A stretch of DNA of 62,920 bases from Zhongshania sp. (GCA_018066965.1 JAGPVP010000047.1:1-62920); one strand, 5' to 3'; numbered from the stretch's first letter, positions 34,098 to 44,475 are shown. Notes: generated by a model from the letters alone, not told the origin. Numbers and translations: made by a program.

Positions 34098-34709
34098 GTT
34101 GTATTCCTCTGTAAGCTAAATGCTGGACGGGAGATGGGAGACGCAAATGCGTATCAGCCGATACTCGCCCTAAGTCGGTTAATTAGTGCAGCTAGTTTTG
34201 CGAAAACGCGTTCCAAGGTTGGCTGCCAATTTTCTTTTTCGTTTATATATTCTAGTACCCTTTCAATCTGAAAATGACGTGTGACTCTGTAGGTTGGGTG
34301 GAGCGGTAGCGATACCCAACAAGCGGTGGTGGAGCATCCCACTATGTTGGGGTTCGTTCCTCACCCCAACCTACGACCTGCCAATTTTCTTGTTCGTTTA
34401 TATAACCTAGTACTCGTTCAATTTGAAAATGACGTGTGACTCTGTAGGTTGGGTGGAGCGCTAGCGACAAATTTGTGTGTCACAAATTTGGGCAGCTCTG
34501 CTGGCCGCTAGGCCGAGGCGCGGATGCGCCGAGTCATACCCAACAAACGGTGGTAGAGCGTCTCACTATGTTGGGGTTCGTTCCTCACCCCAACCTACGA
34601 ACTAAATTCATCGCTTCTTGCCAAACCAATAATTTTTGATACTTCCGCCGGTCCATGGCAGTTCTCCATTTTTACGTCAGGCATCCAACTTCAGACGCCC
34701 GACTCAGTT
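34098..34709. repeat. 612-base gap with a tandem pair of GTAGGTTGGG elements
   Basis: Two related units, about 34223-34375 and 34376-34611, each contain CCAATTTTCTT.TTCGTTTATAT…GAAAATGACGTGTGACTC, then an inverted repeat built from TGTAGGTTGGGTGGAGCG and CCCCAACCTACGA. The second unit has extra sequence (CGACAAATTTGTGTGTCAC…) inside. On the minus strand both encode a near-identical peptide word (TRHFQIERVL then YINE), possibly a coding remnant. A heptad tract (GTCAGGC ATCCAAC TTCAGAC GCCCGAC) lies at 34675-34704 before the metK stop. Confidence 0.75.
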
Positions 34710-35918
34710 TTACAATGCTGCCTTCAACGCCTCCGCCCGATCTGTTTTTTCCCAGCTAAATGCAGTGCTGGTTTCAGATTTGGTTTCGCCGTTCTCTTTC
34801 CACGTGTATGTGTGCTCGTAGGGATCGCGACCGAAGTGACCGTAGGCGGCGGTGGGCTGATACATGGGGTGAGCCAGGTCCAGCATTTTGGTGATGCCGT
34901 AGGGGCGTAGGTCAAATACGTCACGTACTGCGGCGATTAATTTATCGTCGCTGACTTTGCCGGTGCCAAAGGTGTTGATTGAGATAGAGGTTGGTTCTGC
35001 AACACCGATTGCGTATGACACTTGAATTTCACAGCGATCGGCTAGGCCTGCAGCGACGATATTCTTGGCAACATAACGACCAGCATACGCCGCGCTGCGA
35101 TCAACTTTCGATGGATCTTTACCCGAGAACGCGCCGCCGCCGTGACGTGCCATGCCGCCGTAGGTGTCTACGATGATCTTACGACCGGTTAAGCCGCAGT
35201 CGCCTACCGGGCCGCCGATGACAAATTTGCCGGTGGGGTTGATGTGGTATTTGGTGCCGGCGTGCAGCAACTCTGCAGGTAATACGTTTTTAATAATCTC
35301 TTCACGCACGGCTTCTTGTAAGTCGCTCAGTGAAATTTCCGGATTGTGCTGGGTAGATAAAACCACCGCGTCCACGGCAACCGGCACACCATTTTCATAG
35401 CGCAGGGTCACTTGGCTTTTGGCATCTGGGCGCAACCACGGCAATACCCCGTTTTTACGCAGGTATGCTTGGCGCTCAACAAGGCGGTGAGAGTAGAACA
35501 GCGGCGCAGGCATTAATGACGGCGTTTCGTTAGTTGCGTAACCAAACATCAAACCTTGGTCGCCAGCGCCTTGGTCTTCTGGCTTGGCGCGGTCGACACC
35601 TTGGTTAATGTCGACAGATTGTTTGCCAATGGCGTTGAGTACCGCGCAGCTCGCGCCGTCAAAACCGACGTCTGAACTGTTGTAGCCGATGCCGGTAATC
35701 ACGTCGCGAATGATGTCTTCTAAATCGACATAGCACGAGGTGGTGACTTCACCAGCGACGATTGCCATGCCGGTTTTTACCAGTGTTTCTACCGCAACGC
35801 GGGCGTATTTATCGCGGGCGATAATGGCGTCTAATACGGCGTCAGAAATCTGGTCGGCCATTTTGTCTGGATGTCCTTCCGACACCGACTCTGATGTAAA
35901 AATACTGTAGTCAGACAT
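34710..35918 (-). CDS. metK: S-adenosylmethionine synthetase
   Basis: 402-aa cytoplasmic enzyme making SAM from methionine and ATP. Marks: [20 protein letters not shown] (~residues 7-26, His and Asp in the active site), the ATP-binding [12 protein letters not shown] (~120-131), [17 protein letters not shown] (~233-249) and [19 protein letters not shown] (~261-279). Start ATG 35916-35918 after AGAGGACCCAGCAAC. It is 35 bases downstream of the ArsR-methyltransferase gene on the same strand, and likely co-transcribed from the promoter with the palindrome at 37002-37029. Confidence 0.97.
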   Translation of the reverse strand: MSDYSIFTSESVSEGHPDKMADQISDAVLDAIIARDKYARVAVETLVKTGMAIVAGEVTTSCYVDLEDIIRDVITGIGYNSSDVGFDGASCAVLNAIGKQSVDINQGVDRAKPEDQGAGDQGLMFGYATNETPSLMPAPLFYSHRLVERQAYLRKNGVLPWLRPDAKSQVTLRYENGVPVAVDAVVLSTQHNPEISLSDLQEAVREEIIKNVLPAELLHAGTKYHINPTGKFVIGGPVGDCGLTGRKIIVDTYGGMARHGGGAFSGKDPSKVDRSAAYAGRYVAKNIVAAGLADRCEIQVSYAIGVAEPTSISINTFGTGKVSDDKLIAAVRDVFDLRPYGITKMLDLAHPMYQPTAAYGHFGRDPYEHTYTWKENGETKSETSTAFSWEKTDRAEALKAAL

Positions 35919-35953
35919 GTTGCTGGGTCCTCTGTTTTAATTGCCGACGTTTT

Positions 35954-36976
35954 TTAAACGCTGCGGTTCTTGGTGTGAAGTTGAACATGATCCGGCTTTA
36001 TAAATTGCCGAACCTGTACGCGAAATCCATTTAGTTGAGCTAAGTACGCAGAGGGGCCGTCCTGCAGACCGCTGGCCTGTGCCCACTCCGTTAGATCGTC
36101 GGGCTCAAAGCCCAGCCACAAATCGCCGCAGGCATCGCGCGCCCAGCTTTGATCGTGGCGACATAAATCGGTGACGCAAAAAATACCGCCGGGTTTTAGC
36201 AGTCGCGCCGCGTCTTTAAAAATTTCTGCCGGCGAGGGCACGTGGTGCAGCACCATATTACTGACTACGCAGTCCGCCGCATTTTGCTGCAGATTCGCGT
36301 TGCGGCTGTCGCCGAGAATGAACGATACGTTGCTCAAGGCTTGTTGGTTTATAAATTCATTGGCGCGGGTAAGCATGGTGTCGGCATTGTCCACGCCAAT
36401 CACCTTGTCATAGTGGGGTGACAATTCTGCTAAAAACGCGCCTTCGCCGGGGCCTATTTCAATGGCCAGCTTTCCGCCGTTGGCCTGGCTGCTGCGCAGT
36501 AATTCAAGGCAGCTCTGGCCGTACACGCCGTAGGCCACCATTTGTTCCTGTTGTTCGCCAAATTCGCCAGCGTGCTCGGCAAAAAATACCCGCGAGCGTT
36601 CGGCGCGCTCTAAATACACCTGCTCCAAGCGCTGCTGCTGGTCACTGGCTAAGACGATTAAATCGGCGCTGCCGAGTAGGGCGTCATGCAAGGCGCTGAG
36701 TTCTGGAAGGCTCGGCGTGTAAGTGCGGCGATAAAATAGGCTATTGCCTTCGCGGCGCTTGGTGATGAGTCCAGCGACAGTCAGCGTCTTTAAATGGTGG
36801 CTCATGCCGGATTGGCGGCAGTCCAGAATATGACAAAGCTCCTGAACAGAGTAAGCGTCGCGACTTAGCACCCGTAAAACCTGCAGACGCAGCGCATCAC
36901 CGCCCGCTTTGCAAAGTTGCAAAAGCTCGGTATCTAGCGACGTACTGTTGCTTGAGGCTTGGGTGGCAGTGTTCAT
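35954..36976 (-). CDS. ArsR-type regulator fused to a SAM-dependent methyltransferase
   Basis: 340 aa. Residues ~15-95 form an ArsR winged helix (LRVLSRDAYSVQELCHILDC, RQSGMSHHLKTLTVAGLITK, RREGNSLFYRR). Residues ~145-320 form a class I methyltransferase fold: LAIEIGPGEGAFLAELSPHYDKVIGVDNA (motif I), FILGDSRNANLQQNAADCVVSNMVLHHVPSP and LLKPGGIFCVTDLC. In Pseudomonas an equivalent gene lies between metK and tkt. By position, and with the operator upstream, it is a likely SAH/SAM-responsive controller of the methyl cycle, comparable to SahR (inference); the methyltransferase part could be the SAM/SAH sensor. Confidence 0.88.
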   Translation of the reverse strand: MNTATQASSNSTSLDTELLQLCKAGGDALRLQVLRVLSRDAYSVQELCHILDCRQSGMSHHLKTLTVAGLITKRREGNSLFYRRTYTPSLPELSALHDALLGSADLIVLASDQQQRLEQVYLERAERSRVFFAEHAGEFGEQQEQMVAYGVYGQSCLELLRSSQANGGKLAIEIGPGEGAFLAELSPHYDKVIGVDNADTMLTRANEFINQQALSNVSFILGDSRNANLQQNAADCVVSNMVLHHVPSPAEIFKDAARLLKPGGIFCVTDLCRHDQSWARDACGDLWLGFEPDDLTEWAQASGLQDGPSAYLAQLNGFRVQVRQFIKPDHVQLHTKNRSV

Positions 36977-37001
36977 GCCGCGCAGTGTAGCAGGGCTTTT
37001 T

Positions 37002-37029
37002 ATCTATATCAAAAAATATTGATATAGAT
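37002..37029. promoter_or_regulatory. perfect palindrome, candidate operator for the ArsR-methyltransferase/metK unit
   Basis: ATCTATATCA and TGATATAGAT are exact inverted 10-base arms around an 8-base AT spacer. The site begins 26 bases upstream of the regulator's ATG, where RNA polymerase would bind. Size and AT-rich symmetry are typical of ArsR-family operators. Confidence 0.75.
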
Positions 37030-37128
37030 TTCGTGGAGCAAAAATTCGAAGCGCAGGAAAAATGCTGAGAATCTGTATGGAGTGTGCGTGGTGTTAATAC
37101 AGTGTGGACGGGTAATTGCGAGACGTTT

Positions 37129-37513
37129 TTAAGTCAGCTGGATGATTTGGTTTAACAGGGCAAGAACCTCCGCAAAGCGGGCATCCGATACTTTTTTCAT
37201 TGGGTGCGGCGCGCCGCCACGGATACGCCAGTCGAAAGACTTGGGTTGATGGCATAGCACGTAACTGGTTTGCCTAGCTTTGCGTCCGCCGGCCAAACCG
37301 ACATTAACGGCAAAGGGGTTGTCGGCATTGTAGTCAGCGGTTGTCATTGGTAAGCCGATGACCAGTGAAGTGCGCTGATTGAAGGTTTTGGGCGACAAGA
37401 CTAGAAATGGATGCACATCGCGCATTTCCAGCCCGCGCTGTGGATTGCAGTCGATTCAGATGACATCTTGGCGATCAGGTGCCCACGCTTTGGAGAGTGA
37501 CGCGTTTTACCAT
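37129..37513 (-). pseudogene. mazF-like toxin gene, disrupted
   Basis: Reading from the ATG at 37511-37513 (MVKRVTL) the frame hits a stop after 12 codons. A one-base shift near 37488-37496 restores KAWAPDRQDVI, then an in-frame TGA at 37456-37458 replaces the Trp expected in DVIWIDCNPQRGLEM. After it the MazF/PemK body is open: MRDVHPFLVLSPKTFNQRT, SLVIGLPMTT, FAVNVGLAGGRKARQTSYVL, KSFDWRIRGGAPH. The two lesions mean no full-length toxin. A shortened product from the internal ATG (37423-37425) would lack the first beta strands and is unlikely to be active. Confidence 0.85.
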
Positions 37514-37761
37514 TTTTCGGCACCGAGATTGTGCTCGGCTTTCATGACTTCGCCACCGTGCCGCTCTGGGTCGAAACGGGCCAAGCGTTGCTCTAGTGTT
37601 AAGGGCTCATCGTGAAGGGGGGTGATAATGACTCGCTCGCCCTCTACGGTAATTCGGACCCGTTGGTCGGCGTGAAGGTGTGCTGCCCTGGCCACGGCAG
37701 CGGGCAAGCGTACGCCGAGATTGTTGCCCCAGTGTTTGATGTCGAGAACGATGTCAGTCAT
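37507..37761 (-). CDS. MazE-like antitoxin
   Basis: 84-aa AbrB/SpoVT-fold antitoxin: MTDIVLDIKHWGNNLGVRLP with the G-N-N-L-G-V-R-L-P swapped-hairpin motif, then RVRITVEGERVIITPLHDEP and an acidic tail that would bind MazF. Its stop overlaps the ATG of the broken mazF. The frame is intact. The promoter region (37762-37800) contains GTTTATACATTGTTTAAAC, a possible operator. The antitoxin has outlived its toxin. Confidence 0.88.
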   Translation of the reverse strand: MTDIVLDIKHWGNNLGVRLPAAVARAAHLHADQRVRITVEGERVIITPLHDEPLTLEQRLARFDPERHGGEVMKAEHNLGAEKW

Positions 37762-37922
37762 GACTGACCTCCAAATGATAGTTGTTTATACATTGTTTAA
37801 ACATCAACTCTCTCGTGGGCAAGGTTACGTTTGTGCTATTCCTCGCCTTAAAGACAGCTGGAGTGCAAGAGGGCTAGTGTGTTGGCTTGAGTTCATTTAC
37901 TGGCGTTGTTGTATTCCCGCCC

Positions 37923-38360
37923 CTACAAATACTTCAGCCAATCATCGGTGAATTGATCGATCTGTTTGTATACGTGTTCAAAGGCTTCCATGCTTTTGCG
38001 GTAGGGGTCGGGAACAGCTTGATTTTGCGACCATTTCCCCAGCAAAAAGGTTTTTCCGCTGACCTGTTGAGCAAGATCGGTGACGCCTTTTATATGCCGT
38101 TGTTCCATTACCAAAATTAAGTCGGCTTTTAATAGCATGTCGGTAGTGAGTTGGCGCGCGCGGTGCTCGCTGGCGTCGACGCCATTGGCGCTAAGAAGTT
38201 GGCCGGCACTGGCATCGATGGGCTTGTCTACTAAGGCGCCCAAGCCAGCGGAGTGAATGGTGATATTGGGTTTGTGAGCCAGCTTGTGTTTAAGCAGGTA
38301 TTCGGCGGATGGACTGCGGCAAATATTGCCGATACATACCATCAAAATATTGTTGAACAT
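37923..38360 (-). CDS. low-molecular-weight protein-tyrosine phosphatase
   Basis: 145-aa phosphatase. The P-loop C-I-G-N-I-C-R-S (Cys nucleophile ~residue 9, Arg ~15) follows the strand NNILMV; the general-acid DP loop is AVPDPYRKS (~115). ATG at 38358-38360 is chosen because it gives the family N-terminus MFNNILMVCIGN. Enzymes of this kind often act on bacterial tyrosine kinases in exopolysaccharide export (Wzb-like), but no such genes are near, so the substrate is open. Divergent from tkt. Confidence 0.92.
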   Translation of the reverse strand: MFNNILMVCIGNICRSPSAEYLLKHKLAHKPNITIHSAGLGALVDKPIDASAGQLLSANGVDASEHRARQLTTDMLLKADLILVMEQRHIKGVTDLAQQVSGKTFLLGKWSQNQAVPDPYRKSMEAFEHVYKQIDQFTDDWLKYL

Positions 38361-38523
38361 GGGGTTTTGGACCTGAATTGTTCGCAGAGGCAATGATTTT
38401 CGCTGTGGATGGCAAATGACGCAAGTAAATAGGCCATTTTTACGCTTCTGCTATTTGCTGTCTGGTCGCTGGTAGGGGAAAATACCGCCTCTTTGCAGCC
38501 CGCTAAAATTTCAGGAGCCACCG

Positions 38524-40521
38524 ATGCCCTCTCGCAGTGATCTAGCTAACGCCATTCGCGCCCTCAGTATGGATGCCGTTCAGAAAGCCAATTCTGGTCA
38601 CCCAGGCGCTCCCATGGGGATGGCCGATATTGCCGAAGTCTTGTGGCGCGATTACTTGCAGCACAATCCAAACAATCCGTCGTGGGTAAACCGCGACCGC
38701 TTTGTGCTTTCGAACGGTCACGGCTCGATGCTGATTTATTCTTTACTGCATCTCACCGGTTACGATTTAGCGATTGAAGATTTACAGCAGTTCCGCCAAT
38801 TGCACAGCCGCACGCCGGGCCATCCGGAATACGGTTATACACCGGGCGTAGAAACAACCACTGGCCCGCTTGGTCAGGGTGTCGCCAACGCAGTGGGCAT
38901 GGCGGTGGCAGAAAAAGTGTTGGCCGCGCAATTCAACCGCGACGGTTTTGATATTGTCGATCACTACACTTATACCTTCCTTGGCGATGGCTGCATGATG
39001 GAAGGTATTTCCCACGAAGTGTGTTCACTGGCTGGCACCTTGGGTCTAGGTAAATTGGTCGCTTTCTACGATGACAACGGTATTTCGATTGATGGTGAAG
39101 TAGAAGGTTGGTTCACCGACGATACCCCAGCGCGGTTTGAAGCATACGGCTGGCATGTTATCCCCGCTGTTGATGGCCACAATAGCGCCGAGATCGCCCG
39201 CGCCATTGAAGCCGCGCGCGCAGAGACAAGCAAGCCGACCTTAATCTGCTGCAAAACCATCATCGGTAAAGGCTCGCCAAACAAACAAGGTAAAGAAGAA
39301 AGCCACGGCGCTGCGCTGGGCGATGCTGAAATTGCCCTGACCCGCGAAGCTCTGGGCTGGCCGTATCCGCCCTTTGAAATTCCTGAAGAAATCTATGAGG
39401 ACTGGAATGCCCAGGACAAAGGCAAGGCCCTGGAAGCCGCATGGGACGAAGTCTTTGAAGGCTATGCGATTAAATACCCAGAGTTGGCGGCAGAATTTGG
39501 CCGTCGCGCTGCCGGTGATTTACCCGCAGATTTTGCTGCCAAGGCCGATGCCTATATTGCGCAGTGCCAAGCAGAATCGAAAGATGTCGCTACCCGCAAA
39601 GCGTCTCAGTTGTGCTTAGATGCCTACGGTGCAATGCTGCCAGAACTCTTTGGTGGCTCAGCGGATTTGGCCGGCTCTAACTTAACGATTTGGAAGGGCG
39701 CCAAAGCCATCAGTGCCAAAGACGCCAGCGGTAACTACCTGCATTACGGCGTTCGTGAATTCGGCATGTCGGCGATGATGAACGGTATCGCCTTGCACGG
39801 CGGCTTTATTAACTACGGATCAACCTTCCTGGTATTTATGGAATACGCCCGCAACGCAGTGCGTATGGCGGCGATCATGGGGCAGCGGGTAATTCATATT
39901 TACACCCACGACTCGATCGGCCTGGGCGAAGATGGCCCAACCCATCAGCCCATCGAGCAAATCGCCAGCTTGCGCGGCACACCAAATATGTCGCTGTGGC
40001 GCCCCTGCGATATGACCGAATCTGCGGTAGCGTGGAAAGCGGCACTTGAGCGCACCGACGGCCCAAGCGCGCTGATTTTCACCCGCCAAGGTTTGCCACA
40101 TCAGCAGCGCGATGCTGAGCAATTGGCCAACGTTGCCCGCGGTGCTTATGTCTTAAGCGATTGCGACGGCGTGCCAGAGGCCATCATTATTGCGACAGGT
40201 TCAGAAGTGAAGCTGGCGATGGCTGCGCAACAAATACTGAGCGGCAAAGGCAAAAAAGTGCGGGTCGTATCTATGCCAAGCACCGACGTGTTCGATAGCC
40301 AGGACGGTGACTACCGCGAGTCGGTATTGCCGAGCAGCGTTCCCGCCCGTGTTGCCGTTGAAGCCGCCCACCGCGACTACTGGTACAAATACGTTGGCCT
40401 CGATGGCCGCATTGTGGGTATGGACAGCTTTGGCGAATCTGCGCCGGCAGATGCCTTGTTTGAGTATTTTGGCATCACGACTGACGCGGTGGTTGAAGCC
40501 GTTGAAGAATGTTTAGATTAG
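38524..40521 (+). CDS. tkt: transketolase
   Basis: 665-aa thiamine-diphosphate enzyme of the pentose phosphate pathway. Marks: [20 protein letters not shown] (~residues 21-40), [20 protein letters not shown] (~115), the ThDP-binding [20 protein letters not shown] (~153-172), [11 protein letters not shown] (~380) and [19 protein letters not shown] (~460-478). Normal length. First gene of tkt-epd-pgk-fba on the plus strand; epd begins 15 bases after its stop, so these two are certainly co-transcribed. Confidence 0.96.
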   Translation: MPSRSDLANAIRALSMDAVQKANSGHPGAPMGMADIAEVLWRDYLQHNPNNPSWVNRDRFVLSNGHGSMLIYSLLHLTGYDLAIEDLQQFRQLHSRTPGHPEYGYTPGVETTTGPLGQGVANAVGMAVAEKVLAAQFNRDGFDIVDHYTYTFLGDGCMMEGISHEVCSLAGTLGLGKLVAFYDDNGISIDGEVEGWFTDDTPARFEAYGWHVIPAVDGHNSAEIARAIEAARAETSKPTLICCKTIIGKGSPNKQGKEESHGAALGDAEIALTREALGWPYPPFEIPEEIYEDWNAQDKGKALEAAWDEVFEGYAIKYPELAAEFGRRAAGDLPADFAAKADAYIAQCQAESKDVATRKASQLCLDAYGAMLPELFGGSADLAGSNLTIWKGAKAISAKDASGNYLHYGVREFGMSAMMNGIALHGGFINYGSTFLVFMEYARNAVRMAAIMGQRVIHIYTHDSIGLGEDGPTHQPIEQIASLRGTPNMSLWRPCDMTESAVAWKAALERTDGPSALIFTRQGLPHQQRDAEQLANVARGAYVLSDCDGVPEAIIIATGSEVKLAMAAQQILSGKGKKVRVVSMPSTDVFDSQDGDYRESVLPSSVPARVAVEAAHRDYWYKYVGLDGRIVGMDSFGESAPADALFEYFGITTDAVVEAVEECLD

Positions 40522-40536
40522 TGTGAGCAGATCCTA

Positions 40537-41538
40537 ATGCTACGACTGGCCATAAACGGATACGGCCGCATAGGGCGCGGTGTATTACGCGCCCTTTACG
40601 AATCGCCTTTGCGGGCAAACATGCAGATTGTCGCAATAAATGAGCCAGCGGACCTGGCGACCATTGCACACCTGACCAGATACGACAGCACCCACGGGCG
40701 CTTTCCTGGCTCGGTTGAGCATCGTCATGGCAGTTTGGTGATTAATGACGATGTGATTGCCGTTAGTCATCACGACGATATGGCGAATGTAGACTGGACG
40801 CGGCACGACGTCGATGTGGTGCTGGAGTGTTCTGGCGTCATCAGTCGCTATGCAGACTTAGAGGCGCACATTGAGCGCGGTGCCCGTCACGTCTTATTGT
40901 CGCAGCCTGGTGAGCCAGGTATTCCGACCATTGTGTACGGGCTAAACCATCAAGAGCTTGATCCAGAACAGCGCATTGTTTCCAACGCCTCGTGCACAAC
41001 CAACGGCATTGTGCCGGTGATCGATGTCTTGAATAAAGCCTTTGGGGTGCGGTCCGGTTGCATCACCACCATTCATTCGGCCATGAATGATCAACCGGTA
41101 TTGGACGCCTATCACCATACCGATTTGCGAAAAACCCGCGCCGCGGGCTTATCGATGATTCCAGTTGATACCGGCTTGGCTGCGGGCATTGGCCGCATTA
41201 TTCCCGAGCTTGACGGCTGTTTTGCGGCGCGGGCGGTGCGAATCCCCACCCACAATGTGTCGGCGATGGAGCTAACCGTCAGCTTGGATGCCGACGTGAG
41301 TGCAGAGGATGTGAACGCGGCCTTAAAAATGGCGGCCAATGGGCGCTTGGCAGGCATATTGGGCTATAGCGATGAACCGCTGGCGTCCTGTGATTTTAAC
41401 CACGATCCGCGTTCGGCGATTGTGGATGCGGGGCAGACGCGTGTTGCCGGCGAGTTGGTGAGTTTGTTTACGTGGTTCGACAACGAATGGGGCTACGCAA
41501 ACCGAATGTTGGATGTCACCGCCCACTGGCTGCAATAG
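40537..41538 (+). CDS. epd: erythrose-4-phosphate dehydrogenase / GAPDH-family
   Basis: 333-aa NAD-dependent dehydrogenase. Rossmann start [19 protein letters not shown]; catalytic [12 protein letters not shown] (~residues 150-161); [27 protein letters not shown] (~175-200), which is Epd-like rather than GapA-like (A-M-N-D-Q instead of T-A-T-Q-K). The usual C-T-T-N-C pair is C-T-T-N-G here. Closing [14 protein letters not shown] is intact. By context and these residues it should oxidise erythrose 4-phosphate for pyridoxal phosphate synthesis, though a GAPDH role is possible since no other gapA is in the window. Confidence 0.88.
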   Translation: MLRLAINGYGRIGRGVLRALYESPLRANMQIVAINEPADLATIAHLTRYDSTHGRFPGSVEHRHGSLVINDDVIAVSHHDDMANVDWTRHDVDVVLECSGVISRYADLEAHIERGARHVLLSQPGEPGIPTIVYGLNHQELDPEQRIVSNASCTTNGIVPVIDVLNKAFGVRSGCITTIHSAMNDQPVLDAYHHTDLRKTRAAGLSMIPVDTGLAAGIGRIIPELDGCFAARAVRIPTHNVSAMELTVSLDADVSAEDVNAALKMAANGRLAGILGYSDEPLASCDFNHDPRSAIVDAGQTRVAGELVSLFTWFDNEWGYANRMLDVTAHWLQ

Positions 41539-41677
41539 GCGCAAAGTTTGGACTGTGCCCAAATATTGCGTAGGTTATGGGTATGGCGGTTTATCATTTG
41601 CGCTAGATTAGATTTAATATCGAACAAGCCGCGATGGCTTATTTGAACAGTGACTCTCGAAGAACAGGGAATAGAAC

Positions 41678-42847
41678 ATGGCAGTAATTAAAATGCAGGA
41701 TTTGGATCTGGCCGGTAAGCGCGTGCTGATTCGAGAAGATCTGAATGTGCCTATCAGCGAAGGCAAAGTAAGTTCAGATGCCCGCCTGCGTGCGGCATTG
41801 CCTACCTTGAAGTTGGCGCTTGAAGCCGGCGCGAAAGTAATAGTGATGTCGCATCTTGGCCGTCCGACGGAAGGCGAGTTTGACGCGCAGTACTCTCTCA
41901 AGCCCGTTGCGGATTATTTAAGTGAGGCACTCGGCACACCAGTGGCATTACTAGATGACTGGCAGAATGGCGTATCGCTAGAAAATGGCCAGCTCGCTCT
42001 GCTGGAAAACGTGCGTTTCAATGTTGGTGAGAAAAAAGACGCCGACGATCTGGCAAAAGCCTATGCGGCGCTGTGCGATGTGTTTGTGATGGACGCCTTC
42101 GGCACGGCGCATCGCGCACAAGCCTCAACCCACGGCGTGGCCAAATACGCGCCGATAGCCTGCGCTGGTCCTTTGCTGGCTAGTGAGCTAGAAAATTTAG
42201 AGCGCGCCTTGGCAAATCCCGCGCGTCCCTTTGTCGCCATCGTTGGCGGTTCAAAGGTATCGACCAAATTAGAAGTGCTCGAAACCCTGTCAGACAAAGT
42301 TGACCAGCTGGTGGTTGGTGGCGGTATCGCTAATACCTTCCTCGCGGCGGCTGGCTACAATGTGGGCAAATCGTTGTATGAAGAAGATCTGATTCCCAAG
42401 GCAAAAGCCCTGATGGAAAAGTGCCATATCCCGATTCCGACGGACGTGATAACAGGTAAGAAATTCGACCCAAAAGAGCCTGCGACCTTGCGTCCGGTTG
42501 AAAATGTCGGTGATGACGATATGATTTTTGATATCGGCCCCGTGTCGTCTGCCTGCCTTGCCGAAATACTGAAACAAGCTGGCACTATCATCTGGAATGG
42601 CCCGGTTGGCGTATTTGAGTTTGATCAATTTGCCGATGGCACCGAAGACATTGCTCGCGCTATTGCAGAATCCAGCGCATTTTCCATTGCCGGTGGTGGT
42701 GATACCCTAGCTGCTGTCGATAAGTTTGGTATAGCCGATCAAGTGTCGTACATCTCCACTGGCGGCGGTGCATTTTTGGAATATGTAGAAGGTAAAGTAT
42801 TGCCTGCGGTAGCGATCCTGGAAGAGCGGGCTGGTGGGGCTGTCTGA
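41678..42847 (+). CDS. pgk: phosphoglycerate kinase
   Basis: 389-aa glycolytic/gluconeogenic kinase. Marks: [18 protein letters not shown] (~residues 14-31), [16 protein letters not shown] (~55-70), [14 protein letters not shown] (~110), [13 protein letters not shown] (~138), [18 protein letters not shown] (~188-205) and [15 protein letters not shown] (~338). Start ATG 41678 after GAACAGGGAATAGAAC. It is separated by 139 bases from epd and by 91 from fba, with a heptad array in the second gap. Confidence 0.97.
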   Translation: MAVIKMQDLDLAGKRVLIREDLNVPISEGKVSSDARLRAALPTLKLALEAGAKVIVMSHLGRPTEGEFDAQYSLKPVADYLSEALGTPVALLDDWQNGVSLENGQLALLENVRFNVGEKKDADDLAKAYAALCDVFVMDAFGTAHRAQASTHGVAKYAPIACAGPLLASELENLERALANPARPFVAIVGGSKVSTKLEVLETLSDKVDQLVVGGGIANTFLAAAGYNVGKSLYEEDLIPKAKALMEKCHIPIPTDVITGKKFDPKEPATLRPVENVGDDDMIFDIGPVSSACLAEILKQAGTIIWNGPVGVFEFDQFADGTEDIARAIAESSAFSIAGGGDTLAAVDKFGIADQVSYISTGGGAFLEYVEGKVLPAVAILEERAGGAV

Positions 42848-42902
42848 CGTCTGGCGTCGGACGCGAACTGTTCGTCGGACTTCAGACTTCTGACCTCCGA
42901 CC
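42842..42902. repeat. degenerate heptad array between pgk and fba
   Basis: Words GTCTGAC GTCTGGC GTCGGAC, a break, then GTCGGAC TTCAGAC TTCTGAC CTCCGAC. It overlaps the pgk stop codon (TGA within GTCTGAC). No hairpin unit is attached. It lies inside a probable operon, so it would be transcribed. Confidence 0.88.
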
Positions 42903-42938
42903 AAACGAATTATTAATGAGTTTAAAAGGAAATCACTA

Positions 42939-44003
42939 ATGGCACTTATCAGTCTGCGTCAAATGTTGGATCACGCCGCCGAATATGGTTATGGCGTACC
43001 GGCATTTAATGTAAACAATTTAGAACAAACCCGCGCCATTATGGAGGCGGCTCGCGAAACCAATAGTCCCGTCATCATGCAGGCTTCTGCTGGCGCGCGA
43101 AAATACGCGGGCGCCCCTTTCCTGCGTCATATGATTTTGGCTGCAATTGAAGAATTCCCTGAAATCCCGGTGGTTATGCACCAGGATCACGGCACTAGCC
43201 CTGCAATTTGTCAGCGCTCTATGCAGCTGGGCTTTAGCTCGGTCATGATGGACGGGTCTCTATTAGAAGACGGTAAAACACCGGCTGAGTATGACTACAA
43301 CGTCGATGTGACTCGCAAAGTAGTTGATATGGCGCACGCCTGCGGCGTATCGGTTGAAGGTGAGTTGGGATGCCTAGGTTCGCTTGAAACCGGTCAAGCT
43401 GGCGAAGAAGATGGCGTCGGCGCTGAAGGTATTTTGTCCCACGACCAAATGCTGACCGATCCAGAAGAGGCGGCAGACTTTGTTGCTAAAACCGGTGTAG
43501 ATGCCTTGGCAATTGCCTGTGGCACTAGCCACGGCGCTTACAAATTTACCCGTCCGCCTACAGGCGATATTTTGGCAATTGACCGTATCAAAGCGATTCA
43601 CGCACGTATTCCAGATACCCATTTGGTTATGCACGGTAGTTCTAGTGTGCCTCAGGATTGGCTGGCGATTATTAATGAGTACGGCGGTAAAATTCCTGAA
43701 ACGTATGGCGTGCCGGTTGAGCAAATTGCCGAGGGTATTAAATACGGTGTGCGTAAAGTAAACATCGATACCGATTTGCGTTTGGCATCGACCGGTGCGA
43801 TTCGTCGCTTCCTAGCGCAAAACCCAAGTGAATTTGATCCACGCAAATATCTGCAAGAAACCATTAAAGAAATGAAGGCGATTTGTGTTGCTCGCTATGA
43901 AGCCTTCGGTACCGCGGGTAATGCCTCTAAGATTAAACCGATGAGTTTAGAAGCCATGTATATGGAATATGAATCAGGCCGTTTAAATCCAAAAATAAAG
44001 TAA
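42939..44003 (+). CDS. fba: fructose-bisphosphate aldolase class II
   Basis: 354-aa zinc aldolase of the Calvin-cycle-like subtype. Marks: [20 protein letters not shown] (~residues 17-36), [21 protein letters not shown] with two zinc His (~79-99), [15 protein letters not shown] (Glu ~138), [15 protein letters not shown] (~196-210), [14 protein letters not shown] (~232) and [16 protein letters not shown] (~275-290). Good ribosome site AAAAGGAAATCACTA. Last gene of the tkt-epd-pgk-fba run, followed by a hairpin. Confidence 0.96.
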   Translation: MALISLRQMLDHAAEYGYGVPAFNVNNLEQTRAIMEAARETNSPVIMQASAGARKYAGAPFLRHMILAAIEEFPEIPVVMHQDHGTSPAICQRSMQLGFSSVMMDGSLLEDGKTPAEYDYNVDVTRKVVDMAHACGVSVEGELGCLGSLETGQAGEEDGVGAEGILSHDQMLTDPEEAADFVAKTGVDALAIACGTSHGAYKFTRPPTGDILAIDRIKAIHARIPDTHLVMHGSSSVPQDWLAIINEYGGKIPETYGVPVEQIAEGIKYGVRKVNIDTDLRLASTGAIRRFLAQNPSEFDPRKYLQETIKEMKAICVARYEAFGTAGNASKIKPMSLEAMYMEYESGRLNPKIK

Positions 44004-44010
44004 TACTTTT

Positions 44011-44048
44011 GGGTGTGGCCGTAAGGGAAAGACCTTGCGGCCGCACCC
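44011..44048 (+). terminator. hairpin after fba
   Basis: GGGTGTGGCCGTAAGG and CCTTGCGGCCGCACCC can pair over 16 positions with two G-U pairs around a short loop, 7 bases after the fba stop. No clear T-run follows, so release may need Rho or the hairpin may only stabilise the mRNA end. Confidence 0.65.
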
Positions 44049-44475
44049 AAGCACTTCCTCTTAAAATTCCGCATTTATTCCATTCTGTATTTTATTAAAT
44101 TAATAATTCCTCCTCATTTATAAATAAACCAGTATATTTTTTCGGCCATTGTGTGCATTTAAAAAGCTGGCGAGTTGATAGAGTTCCAGGTGTCAATGGT
44201 AAATAAAATAACTAAAGTCTGGCTCGAAGAGCTTAAAGAGACTTGGCGAATACCTGAGGGTGACGTGGAAACAGGCGAGTGGATTTTTTGATTTGATTCG
44301 GTTTTCGGGATCATCGATGTGCGCTAAAACTGCTGGCCCGTTATAAGCATTTATCTTTGTGATGAAAAAATAATAGGTGGCCGTCTTTAATGCATTAAAT
44401 TAAATGGCGATACCAATAAGTACGGGTAATAAAAAGTAGGTCGCGGTGTTATTTATGATTAAGAATGAAAAAAAT
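44049..44475. other. AT-rich gap between fba and ompW
   Basis: No established gene. One very short frame with an ATG at 44196 (31 codons, MVNKITKVWLEELKETW…, stop at 44291) has a plausible protein-like composition but only a weak ribosome site (TCCAGG); it could be a small protein or a remnant. The remainder is AT-rich and featureless. Confidence 0.4.

Noticed and set aside
34098-34200. SAH riboswitch upstream of ahcY
   Set aside because: The characteristic conserved core of that riboswitch is not recognisable in this leader.
44196-44291. 31-codon frame after fba
   Set aside because: Too short and weakly initiated to call; mentioned only in the gap description.
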